From: Serratia plymuthica NBRC 102599
GTDB taxonomy: Bacteria; Pseudomonadota; Gammaproteobacteria; Enterobacterales; Enterobacteriaceae
Assembly (NCBI RefSeq): GCF_001590925.1
Contig: NZ_BCTU01000027.1
Location: forward strand, 32,719 to 96,718
Reading direction: 5' to 3'
Length of the DNA: 64,000 nucleotides
The notes under the pieces are model-generated. The model ran no database searches. It was given only the letters and a program-made list of their open reading frames with translations, and was not told where the DNA came from. This document shows, piece after piece, positions 34,628 to 43,013 of the stretch (its first letter is position 1; each line of letters begins with the position of its first letter). Position numbers and translations under genes: made by a program.

Positions 34628-35183
34628 TCGCGTGTGGCGGCGGCAGCCGGCGGGTTATCAGCCGGGGGTGACGCTCACTCGGCTGGCGCAAAATCTGCAG
34701 CCCTATGCCTGCGAACTCCTGGCGCCGTGCCAACTGCGCTTGACGCTGCCGCAGGGGCCGGTGATTGAGGTCAGCGAACGGGTCAGCTCGCTGTTTATGG
34801 CGCATATCGTCAGCCACCGCTTCCGCGTGCAGGGGGCAAGCACATTGGCCGAGCCGCTGACGCTACGCATCACCGCCGGAGGTTGGCGGCGGGGCGTGGT
34901 TTATCGCGCCACCCGCGACAATGCCACGGCGCAGCGGGTGATCGGCGCCTTGCAGCGTTATCCGCAGATTGGCCAGACGCTGACGCAGCTCGATTTCCGC
35001 AGCATCCAACTGAGGGTGGCCGACGGCCGCTGGTGGCTGGATATCGAACATTTTGCCGCGTCTGAAGTGGTCAGCCGGTTGCCGGCCGGCCGTCGCTACC
35101 TGCGGCTGGAGCCGGAACAGCGGCGGTTGTTGCTGAGCAGCCTGCTGATGATCGGCCAACTGATGGAGAAACTGGATGAATAG
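34602..35183 (+). CDS. DUF3156 family protein
   Basis: 193 residues from a TTG start at 34602 that has GGAGG 6 bp upstream and overlaps the permease gene by 26 bp; the longer frame starting at 34491 is low-complexity shadow sequence. The product is soluble and basic-acidic mixed (LTLRITAGGWRRGVVYRATRDNATA). I assign it to DUF3156 from its general sequence and its place behind an APC transporter; no function is known. Confidence 0.65.
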   Translation: MIGLLPSLNRVWRRQPAGYQPGVTLTRLAQNLQPYACELLAPCQLRLTLPQGPVIEVSERVSSLFMAHIVSHRFRVQGASTLAEPLTLRITAGGWRRGVVYRATRDNATAQRVIGALQRYPQIGQTLTQLDFRSIQLRVADGRWWLDIEHFAASEVVSRLPAGRRYLRLEPEQRRLLLSSLLMIGQLMEKLDE

Positions 35184-35958
35184 AGTGGTGGTGATTACCG
35201 GCGGCGGCACCGGCGTAGGGGCTGCCTGTGCCCGGCGGCTGGCCGCTCAGGGCGACAGGGTGTTTATCATCGGCCGCCGCCGCGAACCGCTGAGGCTGCT
35301 GGCAGAGGAAATCGGCGCCGTGGCGCTGGTGGGCGACGCGTCGAGCGGCGAAAGCTGGAACACCACCTTGCTGCCGGCCATTTTGCGGCAGGGCGGGCGC
35401 ATCGATTGCCTGATCGGCTGCGCCGGCGGCATGGGGGTTGGGCGCATTACCGACACGAGTGACGCGCAGTGGCAAGGCGCGTTGGACAGCAATCTCAACA
35501 GCGCTTTCGCCAGCGCGCGCGCCTGCCTGCCGGAACTGGTGAAAACCGGTGGCAACCTGCTGTTTGTCGCCTCTATCGCTTCGCTGGCCGCCGGACCGGA
35601 GGTATGCGGCTACGTCACCGCCAAGCATGCGCTGATTGGGCTGATGCGTTCCATCGCCCGCGATTATGGCCCGCTCGGGGTGCGCGCCAATGCGGTATGC
35701 CCCGGTTGGGTGACTACGCCGATGGCGGACGAGGAGATGCAGCCGCTGATGGACGCCCATCAGATCTCGCTGGCGCAGGCTTACCGGATGGTGTGCCGCG
35801 ACGTGCCGCTGCGTCGCCCGGCCAGCGCGGAAGAGATCGCCGGCATCTGCCGTTTTCTCTGCTCGGCCGAGGCGTCAATCATTACCGGTGCGGCGCTGGT
35901 AGCCGATGGCGGCTCCACCATCGTCGACGTGCCGACGTTGGCTTTTACTTCCCTTTAA
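35176..35958 (+). CDS. Short-chain dehydrogenase/reductase
   Basis: 260 residues with the classical SDR pattern: VVVITGGGTGVGAA cofactor motif, CAGG, catalytic Ser region VASIAS and YVTAKHA (Tyr-Lys pair). It overlaps the DUF3156 gene by 8 bp and precedes moaF. It likely oxidises an alcohol or keto-hydroxy intermediate of the amine-related pathway; substrate unproven. Confidence 0.87.
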   Translation: MNRVVVITGGGTGVGAACARRLAAQGDRVFIIGRRREPLRLLAEEIGAVALVGDASSGESWNTTLLPAILRQGGRIDCLIGCAGGMGVGRITDTSDAQWQGALDSNLNSAFASARACLPELVKTGGNLLFVASIASLAAGPEVCGYVTAKHALIGLMRSIARDYGPLGVRANAVCPGWVTTPMADEEMQPLMDAHQISLAQAYRMVCRDVPLRRPASAEEIAGICRFLCSAEASIITGAALVADGGSTIVDVPTLAFTSL

Positions 35959-35968
35959 GGAGAATCAG

Positions 35969-36766
35969 ATGAGTACAGAGGCGGTATTTATTCAGGTTGG
36001 CGCACTGGCGGAAGGCTTTGCGCCGCACAGCAACACGCTGGAACGGCAGCTCGGGCTGAGCGGCAGCACGCTGACATTGCATTTTGCCGAGGGCGAAACG
36101 CTGAAGTGCCATTTTACCGATGACCAAACGCTGAACTGGGGTGCGCGCGGGGGTATCGCTTATCGCGCCACCAGCATCCGCTCCGGCATTTTGTTTATCG
36201 ATTTTCTCGATCCCTCGCAAGACAACGCCAGCATGACGCTGGTGTGCGATCGCAATCAGGGCAATTTCACCCTGGTGTACGGCCAATTGCCGGATGAACG
36301 GCAAACCCGGCTGGATGCTTTCAGCCGCGTTGAACAAGGGTTGCCGCTCACGGCGGTCAACGCCGAATTCCGCTTCGGCACGCTGGATAATGCGGCCGCC
36401 GCGTTGCCGCATTTTACCGACGAATTGATCGGCATGCGCAATATGTACACCTACAGCCCGACCGAACGTTACGAGCACATTTACCTGAACGACAATTTTT
36501 ACGCCTGGCAGTGTCTGGAGGGCGTAGAGAAAGGGCTGGCGGACGTCGATCGTTGCCATTACGTGAAAGTTGCCGAGCAGCTTTACCTGTTCGTGTGGCG
36601 CGAGAAGATCGTGCCGACGCTGGGCGTGGTGATGATCGATCTGCAGGCGATGCGGACCGACGGCAAGATCCTCGGCTATCAGGGCAGCGACTTCAGCGCG
36701 CTGAGCAATTTTGCGGTGGGCGCTCATGCGCAGGTGTTGAATACCACTCGCCATCCCAGGGGGTAG
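35969..36766 (+). CDS. moaF: MoaF family protein
   Basis: 265 residues with the two MoaF-type lipocalin-like halves (TLTLHFAEGETLKCHFTDD, WGARGGIAYRATSIRSGILFIDFLD and TDELIGMRNMYTYSPTERYEHIYLNDNFYAWQCLEGVEKG). MoaF was first noted in the Klebsiella monoamine (tyramine) regulon; its biochemical role is unresolved. ATG 35969 follows AAGGAG. It lies between two SDR genes in the permease operon. Confidence 0.85.
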   Translation: MSTEAVFIQVGALAEGFAPHSNTLERQLGLSGSTLTLHFAEGETLKCHFTDDQTLNWGARGGIAYRATSIRSGILFIDFLDPSQDNASMTLVCDRNQGNFTLVYGQLPDERQTRLDAFSRVEQGLPLTAVNAEFRFGTLDNAAAALPHFTDELIGMRNMYTYSPTERYEHIYLNDNFYAWQCLEGVEKGLADVDRCHYVKVAEQLYLFVWREKIVPTLGVVMIDLQAMRTDGKILGYQGSDFSALSNFAVGAHAQVLNTTRHPRG

Positions 36767-36769
36767 CCG

Positions 36770-37558
36770 ATGAACGCAACCTATGCGGCCGATGCCTTCA
36801 GCGGCCAGGTGGTGTTGGTGACCGGCGGCGCTCAGGGCATCGGGCTGGCGATTGTCGAGGCTTTTGCCCGCCTGGGCGCGACGGTGGTGATGGCCGATCT
36901 GCAACTGCGCAAGGCGCAGGACGCGGCGGAAACCTTGCAACGGCAAGGTTGGCGGGTGCAGGCCGTGGCCTGCGATGTGGCCGATGCGGCGCAGATTGCC
37001 GAACGGGTCGCGGCGGTGGGGGAGCAATATCAGCGGCTGGACGTGGTTGTCCACAATGCGGCCTACTTCCCGCTGACGCCGTTTGCCGACATTGACGCCC
37101 CGCTGTTGCAACGCACGCTGAGCGTTAATCTGATGGCGCCGTTTTTTCTGGCGCAGGCGGCGCTGCCGTGGATGCGCCGCCAGGGCGGCTGCCTGCTGGT
37201 GACCTCGTCGGTGACCGGGCCGCGGGTGGCTTATCCGGGGCTGGCACACTACGCCGCTTCAAAGGCAGGCGTGAACGGGTTTATCCGCGCGGCGGCGCTG
37301 GAGTTGGCACCGGTGGGCATTCGGGTTAACGGCGTGGAGCCGGGGATGATCCGCACGCCGGCGATGGCCAATTTGGGCGGCGCGGCAGTCAATCAGGCGA
37401 TTGCCGCCGCCGTCCCGCTCGGACGGCTGGGGGAGCCGGAAGACATCGCTGCGGCGATGGTGTTTCTTGCCTCGCCGGCGGCGGCCTATATCACCGGCCA
37501 GACGCTGGTGGTGGACGGCGGCGCACTGCTGCCGGAAGCGAATTCTCTTCTTACTTGA
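36770..37558 (+). CDS. Short-chain dehydrogenase/reductase
   Basis: 262 residues: VVLVTGGAQGIGLAI cofactor motif, NAAYFP, catalytic TSSVTG and YAASKAG, C-terminal ITGQTLVVDGGALL. It ends the permease-DUF3156-SDR-MoaF operon, starting 3 bp after the moaF stop. Distinct from the first SDR of the operon, so two successive oxidation steps are conceivable. Confidence 0.88.
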   Translation: MNATYAADAFSGQVVLVTGGAQGIGLAIVEAFARLGATVVMADLQLRKAQDAAETLQRQGWRVQAVACDVADAAQIAERVAAVGEQYQRLDVVVHNAAYFPLTPFADIDAPLLQRTLSVNLMAPFFLAQAALPWMRRQGGCLLVTSSVTGPRVAYPGLAHYAASKAGVNGFIRAAALELAPVGIRVNGVEPGMIRTPAMANLGGAAVNQAIAAAVPLGRLGEPEDIAAAMVFLASPAAAYITGQTLVVDGGALLPEANSLLT

Positions 37559-37798
37559 CGCTGCAGCGTGGTTGGCTGCAGGCGTAACTAGCTGCGCCGA
37601 ATAGTGCTACAGGTGGGGTTCATGCAGAACGCCGACGCGCCGTGAACCCGTCCCTGGGGGCTCGTATCGCGCATCCCTGCGCTCAACGGTCGGCTAACCC
37701 GTCATGACGCCCACCAACCTCAAGCTTAGGGTGTAGCGGTATTAAACACAGCTATTTAGCTGCAACGCCCGTTCATTTGAGGATGCCGATTCATTGAA
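37559..37798. repeat. Intergenic region with inverted repeats between convergent operons
   Basis: 240 bp without a gene. ACGCTGCAG/CTGCAGGCGT at the left end can form a terminator stem, and GGGTTCATG pairs with CGTGAACCC around 37616-37650. The composition and hairpins suggest dispersed palindromic repeat remnants. Confidence 0.45.
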
Positions 37799-38251
37799 TC
37801 ATTTCTTGGTGGGATGGGCCGTCACGTTGGCCGGCAGTTTGTCGCCCAGGGTGATCAGCTCGTCCAGCAACGTCATCAGTTGATCCATCTTCTGCTGCGA
37901 AAACGCGGCTTCAATCTCGCGGTAACCCTGTTCCACCTGATGGCGTGCCACGTCGTACAACTCCTGGCCCGGCTGGGTCAGCGAAACGTACAGCTTGCGC
38001 TGATCGTTAACCGGTTTCAGGCGGAAAATCAGCTTATCGCGCTCCATGCGCGACAAAATGCCGGTCAGGCTGGGGCGCAGGATGCAGGTCTCCGCCGCCA
38101 GTTCGTGGAATTCAATCGAACGGCTGTTGGCCAACACACGGATGATGCGCCACTGCTGTTCCGTCAGATTGTGGCTTTTCAGGATCGGGCGGAAAAACCC
38201 CATGGCGGTTTCACGCGCCTGCAACAGGGCAATGGTTAAGGATTCATGCAT
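37799..38251 (-). CDS. hpaR: HpaR, MarR family repressor of the hpa operon
   Basis: 150 residues aligned with E. coli HpaR from the start (MHESLTIALLQARETAMGFFRPIL) through the winged HTH (LAAETCILRPSLTGILSRMERDKLIFRLKPVNDQRKLYVSLT). It represses the meta-cleavage genes until 4-hydroxyphenylacetate or homoprotocatechuate binds. I start at ATG 38251, in agreement with family length (148); a TTG 7 codons upstream is unneeded. It diverges from hpaG1; A+T-rich palindromes in the gap are probable operators. Confidence 0.95.
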   Translation of the reverse strand: MHESLTIALLQARETAMGFFRPILKSHNLTEQQWRIIRVLANSRSIEFHELAAETCILRPSLTGILSRMERDKLIFRLKPVNDQRKLYVSLTQPGQELYDVARHQVEQGYREIEAAFSQQKMDQLMTLLDELITLGDKLPANVTAHPTKK

Positions 38252-38357
38252 AGATTTGGCCTTTAGTGTCAAGGTGTTCGGTATGTCGGCCCTGATTCTG
38301 GGGCTTCAGCATGCTGAGCCCACGAGCGCAATAGAGTACGCCCCTGCCAGGCCTGAT

Positions 38358-38375
38358 TTATTAATAACTTAATAA
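38358..38375. promoter_or_regulatory. Inverted repeat upstream of hpaR
   Basis: TTATTAA-TAAC-TTAATAA, perfect 7-bp arms, about 107 bp before the hpaR ATG; candidate HpaR autoregulatory operator. Confidence 0.45.
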
Positions 38376-38489
38376 TAGCCAGATTTACCCCCACGTATAA
38401 AGCGAAAAAGCGGCTGGCGGGTAAAAACAAGCCAAAAAATGATTAATGCTTTGAATAATAAAGAAAATGTTCCGCAGTTGTGAATATTT

Positions 38490-38505
38490 TGTTATCAGGA
38501 TCACA
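38490..38505. promoter_or_regulatory. CRP binding site candidate for the hpa meta operon
   Basis: TGTTATCAGGATCACA matches the CRP core TGTGA-N6-TCACA at 9 of 10 defined positions, about 105 bp before hpaG1. CRP participation in hpa expression is known in E. coli W. Confidence 0.55.
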
Positions 38506-38555
38506 AATCAATCCAACCGCGTTGCGTAAATCGTAAACAGCGTATAAAACTAATC

Positions 38556-38573
38556 GTTAATATATTAATGAAT
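38556..38573 (+). promoter_or_regulatory. Shared motif GTTAATATRTTAAYGAAT, site C (candidate HpaR operator)
   Basis: GTTAATATATTAATGAAT lies 36 bp before the hpaG1 start, a repressor-like position. Near-identical sites are found before the Fe-ADH gene and the APC permease operon. Confidence 0.6.
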
Positions 38574-38608
38574 TCCGGTTGTCATGTTCTGTCACGAGAG
38601 GAGTTTGC

Positions 38609-39241
38609 ATGAAAGGCACCGTATTTTCCGTCGCGTTGAACCATCGCAGCCAGATTGACGCCTGGGATCAGGCGTTCCATCAGCCGCCCTATAACACCCC
38701 GCCCAAGACCCCGGTGTGGTTTATCAAACCGCGCAATACCCACCTCGCCAGCGGCGGGGCGATCCCGTTCCCGGCCGGTGAGAAGGTGCAAAGCGGCGCT
38801 ACGCTGGCGGTGGTGATCGGCGATACCGCCCGCAAGGTACCGGCCGAGCGGGTGGCGGACTATCTGGCGGGCTATGCGCTGGCCAACGACGTCAGCCTGC
38901 CGGAAAGCAGCTTCTACCGCCCGGCGATCAAGGCCAAGTGTCGCGACGGTTTTTGCCCGCTGGGGGATATCGGCCAGCTGGCGGCGACCGATAGGCTGGA
39001 GATCGTCACCGAAATCAACGGCGTGGAGCAGGATCGCTGGTCGACCGCCGATCTGGTGCGCTCGGTGCCGGAACTGATCGCCGCCATCAGCGATTTCATT
39101 ACCCTGCAACCGGGCGACGCGGTGCTGATTGGCACCCCGCACCAGCGGGTGGAGATCAAACCGGGGGATGAAGTGACGGTGCGCGCCGCCGGTCTGCCCA
39201 CTCTGACCAACCGCGTGACGCAGGCAGGAGACTTATCATGA
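38609..39241 (+). CDS. hpaG1: HpaG1, N-terminal subunit of the hpa isomerase/decarboxylase
   Basis: 210 residues equal to the N-terminal half of E. coli HpaG/HpcE (MKGTVFSVALNHRSQ start; GYALANDVSLPESSFYRPAIKAKCRDGFCPLG; NTADLVRS-type region; LQPGDAVLIGTPHQRVEI). FAH fold; the pair G1/G2 decarboxylates 5-oxo-pent-3-ene-1,2,5-tricarboxylate and isomerises 2-hydroxyhepta-2,4-diene-1,7-dioate. In E. coli both halves are one polypeptide; here they are two genes overlapping by ATGA. RBS GAGAGGAG supports ATG 38609. Confidence 0.93.
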   Translation: MKGTVFSVALNHRSQIDAWDQAFHQPPYNTPPKTPVWFIKPRNTHLASGGAIPFPAGEKVQSGATLAVVIGDTARKVPAERVADYLAGYALANDVSLPESSFYRPAIKAKCRDGFCPLGDIGQLAATDRLEIVTEINGVEQDRWSTADLVRSVPELIAAISDFITLQPGDAVLIGTPHQRVEIKPGDEVTVRAAGLPTLTNRVTQAGDLS

Positions 39242-40002
39242 GACACGCCCGTATTCGTCATCATGGCCAGATTGTTAACGCCCGCGTGGATGAGCAGCTG
39301 CACGTTACCCTGCCTGACGGCACTGTGCTGCAGGAGCGGGATGCCGAGTGGCTGCCGCCGGTGCAGGGCACGGTGTTCGCCCTGGGCCTAAACTACGCCG
39401 ACCACGCCAGCGAGCTGGAATTCAAGGCGCCGGAAGAACCGCTGGTGTTCCTCAAGGCGCCGAACACCCTGACCGGCCACCGCCAGGTGTCGGTACGCCC
39501 GGCCGGCGTGGCGTATATGCACTACGAAGCCGAGCTGGTGGTAGTGATCGGTAAAACCGCCCGCAACGTCAGCCGCGAACGGGCAATGGAGTACGTGGCG
39601 GGTTACACGCTGTGCAACGACTACGCCATCCGCGACTATCTGGAAAATTACTACCGCCCGAACCTGCGGGTGAAAAGCCGCGACACCCTGACGCCGATCG
39701 GGCCGTACATCGTCGATCGCGATGACATTGCCGATCCGCATCGCCTGGCGCTCAGCACCTACGTCAACGGCGAGCTGCGCCAGCGCGGCAGCACCGCCGA
39801 CATGATTTTCGATATCCCGTTCCTGATCGCCTACCTGAGCGAATTTATGACGCTGCAACCGGGCGACATGATCGCCACCGGCACGCCGAAAGGGCTGGCC
39901 GACGTGCAGCCGGGCGATGAGGTGGTGGTGGAAATCGAGGGCATCGGCCGTCTGGTTAACCACATCATCAGTGAAAAAGATTACGAGGAAAGTTTGCGAT
40001 GA
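39238..40002 (+). CDS. hpaG2: HpaG2, C-terminal subunit of the hpa isomerase/decarboxylase
   Basis: 254 residues, FAH fold with the metal-binding motif in MHYEAELVVVIGKTARNV (Glu-x-Glu), GYTLCNDYAIRDYLENYYRPN and LQPGDMIATGTPKGLADVQPGDEV. The N-terminal half lacks the Glu-x-Glu, so the metal site and main catalysis are expected here. The four-base overlaps with hpaG1 and hpaE (ATGA both) imply translational coupling and equimolar production. Confidence 0.93.
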   Translation: MRHARIRHHGQIVNARVDEQLHVTLPDGTVLQERDAEWLPPVQGTVFALGLNYADHASELEFKAPEEPLVFLKAPNTLTGHRQVSVRPAGVAYMHYEAELVVVIGKTARNVSRERAMEYVAGYTLCNDYAIRDYLENYYRPNLRVKSRDTLTPIGPYIVDRDDIADPHRLALSTYVNGELRQRGSTADMIFDIPFLIAYLSEFMTLQPGDMIATGTPKGLADVQPGDEVVVEIEGIGRLVNHIISEKDYEESLR

Positions 40003-41453
40003 AAACCATCAACCATTGGATCAACGGCAAGAACGTCGCCAGCAAAGAGTATTTCACCACCAGCAACCCGGCCAACGGCGAGGTGCTGGCGGAGGTGGCG
40101 TCCGGCGGGCAACTGGAGATCGAGCAGGCGGTGGCCGCCGCCAAAGCGGCGTTCCCGAAATGGGCCAATACGCCGATGAAAGAGCGCGCACGCCTGATGC
40201 GCCGTCTGGGTGAGCTGATTGACGAGAACGTGCCGCAGATCGCCGAGATGGAAACCGCCGATACCGGCCTGCCGATCCACCAGACCAAAAACGTGCTGAT
40301 CCCGCGAGCCTCGCACAACTTCGAGTTTTTCGCCGAAATCTGCCAGCAGATGAACGGCCGCACCTACCCGGTGGACGACAAAATGCTCAACTACACGCTG
40401 ATCCAGCCGGTCGGGGTGTGCGCGCTGGTGTCGCCGTGGAACGTGCCCTTCATGACCGCCACCTGGAAAACCGCGCCCTGCCTGGCGCTGGGCAACACTG
40501 CGGTGCTGAAAATGTCCGAGTTGTCGCCGTTGACCGCCGATCGCCTGGGCGAGTTGGCGCTGGAAGCCGGCATCCCGGCCGGGGTGCTCAACGTGGTGCA
40601 GGGCTACGGCGCTACCGCCGGCGACGCGCTGGTGCGCCATAAGGACGTGCGCGCCGTGTCGTTCACCGGCGGTACCGCCACCGGCCGCCGTATTATCGAG
40701 AGCGCCGGGTTGAAGAAATTTTCCATGGAGCTGGGCGGCAAATCGCCGGTGCTGATTTTTGAGGATGCGGACATCGAACGCGCGCTGGACGCCGCGCTGT
40801 TCACCATCTTCTCGATCAACGGCGAACGCTGCACCGCCGGTTCGCGCATTTTCATTCAGGAAAGCATTTACCCGGAATTCGTCAAACGTTTCGCCGAACG
40901 CGCCAACCGCCTGCGCGTGGGCGATCCGCAGGATCCCAACACCCAGGTGGGGGCGCTGATCAGCCCACAGCACTGGGAAAAAGTCTCCGGCTATATCCGC
41001 CTGGGAGTGGAAGAAGGGGCGACCCTGTTGGCCGGTGGCCCGGAAAAACCGGCCGGGCTGAGCCACGGCAACTTCCTGCGTCCGACGGTGCTGGCGGATG
41101 TCGACAACCGGATGCGCGTCGCGCAGGAGGAGATCTTCGGGCCGGTGGCCTGCCTGCTGCCGTTCAAATCGGAAGAAGACGGCCTGCGCATGGCTAACGA
41201 CGTGGAGTACGGCCTGGCGTCCTATATCTGGACGCAGGATGTGAGCAAGGTTCTGCGTCTGGCCCGGAATATTGAGGCGGGCATGGTTTTCGTCAACACC
41301 CAAAACGTACGCGATCTGCGCCAGCCGTTCGGTGGCGTGAAATCCTCCGGCACCGGCCGCGAGGGCGGCGAATACAGCTTTGAGGTGTTCGCCGAGATGA
41401 AGAACGTGTGCATTTCCATGGGGGACCACCCCATCCCGAAATGGGGCGTCTAA
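39999..41453 (+). CDS. hpaE: HpaE, 5-carboxymethyl-2-hydroxymuconate semialdehyde dehydrogenase
   Basis: 484-residue aldehyde dehydrogenase with NAD-binding (PWNVPFMTATWKTAPCLALGN, SFTGGTATGRRI), catalytic Glu in MELGGKSPVLIFED and the nucleophilic Cys in FSINGERCTAGSRIF. It oxidises the ring-cleavage product of homoprotocatechuate to 5-carboxymethyl-2-hydroxymuconate. Third gene of the operon, overlapping hpaG2 by 4 bp; full family length. Confidence 0.95.
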   Translation: MKTINHWINGKNVASKEYFTTSNPANGEVLAEVASGGQLEIEQAVAAAKAAFPKWANTPMKERARLMRRLGELIDENVPQIAEMETADTGLPIHQTKNVLIPRASHNFEFFAEICQQMNGRTYPVDDKMLNYTLIQPVGVCALVSPWNVPFMTATWKTAPCLALGNTAVLKMSELSPLTADRLGELALEAGIPAGVLNVVQGYGATAGDALVRHKDVRAVSFTGGTATGRRIIESAGLKKFSMELGGKSPVLIFEDADIERALDAALFTIFSINGERCTAGSRIFIQESIYPEFVKRFAERANRLRVGDPQDPNTQVGALISPQHWEKVSGYIRLGVEEGATLLAGGPEKPAGLSHGNFLRPTVLADVDNRMRVAQEEIFGPVACLLPFKSEEDGLRMANDVEYGLASYIWTQDVSKVLRLARNIEAGMVFVNTQNVRDLRQPFGGVKSSGTGREGGEYSFEVFAEMKNVCISMGDHPIPKWGV

Positions 41454-41490
41454 GCCTCAGGCCACAACAAAAACGAAAGAGATGAGAACG

Positions 41491-42564
41491 ATGACGATAA
41501 AACTTACCACCCATGCTGTCCCTGCTCCCGACGTTGTGCGCTGTGCCTATATGGAAATTCAGGTAACGAACCTTAAAGCGGCGCGCGAATTCTACGTCGA
41601 CATTCTTGGCCTGGTGGTCACCGCCGAGGATGAGAAAACCCTGTACCTGCGTTCGATGGAAGAGTTTATTCACCATAACCTGGTGCTGCGCGAAGGCCCG
41701 GTGGCCGCCGTTGCGGCCTTTGCTTTCCGCGTGCGCACGCCGGAAGACGTCGACCGCGCCGAAGCCTATTTCAACGCCTTGGGCTGCCGCACCGAGCGCC
41801 GGGTGAAGGGCTTCGTCAAAGGCATCGGCGATTCGGTGCGGGTTGAAGATCCGCTAGGCTTTCCGTACGAGTTTTTCTACGACGTGCAGCACGTCGAACG
41901 CCTGGCCTGGCGTTACGATCTCTACACGCCGGGCGCGCTGGTGCGCCTCGATCACTTTAACCAAATTACGCCCGACGTCCCGCGAGCCGTGGAATACATC
42001 CAGGGGCTGGGCTTCCGCGTGACGGAAGATATCCGCGATGAAAACGGCATGGTTTACGCCGCCTGGATGCGCCGCAAAGCCACGGTGCATGATACCGCGA
42101 TGACCGGCGGGGCCGGGCCGCGCATGCACCATATCGCCTTCGCCACCCATGAAAAGCACAACATTCTGGCCATTTGCGACAAGCTCGGCGCGCTGCGTAA
42201 ATCCGATTTGATCGAACGCGGCCCCGGCCGCCACGGCGTCTCCAACGCCTTCTATCTCTATCTGCGCGATCCCGATGGACACCGGGTGGAGATCTATACC
42301 CAGGATTACTACACCGGCGATCCGGATAACCCGACCGTGACCTGGGATGTGCACGACAACCAGCGCCGCGACTGGTGGGGTAACCCGGTGGTGCCGAGCT
42401 GGTACACCGAAGGATCGCAAGTGTTGGATCTCGACGGCCGGCCGCAGCCGGTCATCGAACGCAGTGCGCCAAGCGAAATGGCCGTCACCATCGGTGCAGA
42501 CGGTTTTTCCTACACCCGCGAGGGCGATACGGAAAAAGGCTTCAAGCTCGGCAACACCCTGTAA
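41491..42564 (+). CDS. hpaD: Homoprotocatechuate 2,3-dioxygenase, vicinal oxygen chelate type
   Basis: About 357 residues, nearly colinear with the Fe(II) 2,3-HPCD of Brevibacterium fuscum and the Mn(II) enzyme MndD of Arthrobacter: VPAPDVVRCAYMEIQVT, EEFIHHNLVLREGPVAAVAAFAFRV, RLDHFNQITPDVPRA (ligand His), GPRMHHIAFATHEKHNI (ligand His) and DPDGHRVEIYTQDYYTGDPDNP (ligand Glu). Two glyoxalase-type domains, extradiol meta-cleavage of 3,4-dihydroxyphenylacetate. This is not homologous to the LigB-type HpaD (about 283 residues) of E. coli. ATG 41482 is an alternative start. Confidence 0.95.
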   Translation: MTIKLTTHAVPAPDVVRCAYMEIQVTNLKAAREFYVDILGLVVTAEDEKTLYLRSMEEFIHHNLVLREGPVAAVAAFAFRVRTPEDVDRAEAYFNALGCRTERRVKGFVKGIGDSVRVEDPLGFPYEFFYDVQHVERLAWRYDLYTPGALVRLDHFNQITPDVPRAVEYIQGLGFRVTEDIRDENGMVYAAWMRRKATVHDTAMTGGAGPRMHHIAFATHEKHNILAICDKLGALRKSDLIERGPGRHGVSNAFYLYLRDPDGHRVEIYTQDYYTGDPDNPTVTWDVHDNQRRDWWGNPVVPSWYTEGSQVLDLDGRPQPVIERSAPSEMAVTIGADGFSYTREGDTEKGFKLGNTL

Positions 42565-42616
42565 CCACCGCCGCGTGGGCGGCTTGCCCGCGCAAATTCG
42601 CCGTTCGGAGATTGCT

Positions 42617-43003
42617 ATGCCGCATTTTTATGCTGAATGCACCAACAACATCCGCGAAGAGGCCGATCTTCCCGCCCTGTTCGCCAAGGTCAATCAGGCG
42701 CTGGCGGACACCGGCATCTTCCCGCTGGCCGGGGTACGCAGCCGCGCCCTCTGGCTGGACACCTGGCAGATGGCCGACGGCAAGCAGGATTACGCCTTCG
42801 TGCATATGACGCTGAAGATCGGCCACGGCCGCAGTCTGGAAAGCCGCGAGCAGGTCGGCGAGATGCTGTTCGCGCTGATCAAGGAACATTTTGCCGCGTT
42901 GATGGCCAGCCGTTATCTGGCGCTGTCCTTCACCCTTGAAGAGCTGGATCCGGTGCTGAATTACAAGCAGAACAATGTCCATGCGCTATTTCGCAAAGAG
43001 TAA
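42617..43003 (+). CDS. hpaF: HpaF, 5-carboxymethyl-2-hydroxymuconate delta-isomerase
   Basis: 128 residues, tautomerase superfamily member with the N-terminal catalytic proline (Met-Pro-His-Phe) exposed after Met removal, ECTNNI, and LEELDPVLNYKQNNVH at the end, equal in size to E. coli HpaF/HpcD. It isomerises the dehydrogenase product to the keto form used by HpaG. RBS GGAG lies 8 bp upstream. Confidence 0.94.
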   Translation: MPHFYAECTNNIREEADLPALFAKVNQALADTGIFPLAGVRSRALWLDTWQMADGKQDYAFVHMTLKIGHGRSLESREQVGEMLFALIKEHFAALMASRYLALSFTLEELDPVLNYKQNNVHALFRKE

Positions 43004-43013
43004 GGGGCCGTAA

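Larger units (their letters stand above)
38252..38608. other. hpaR-hpaG1 divergent promoter region
   Basis: 357 bp, increasingly A+T-rich toward the middle, holding an inverted repeat near hpaR (38358-38375), a CRP-like site (38490-38505) and shared motif site C (38556-38573). No coding sequence is supported. Confidence 0.7.
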
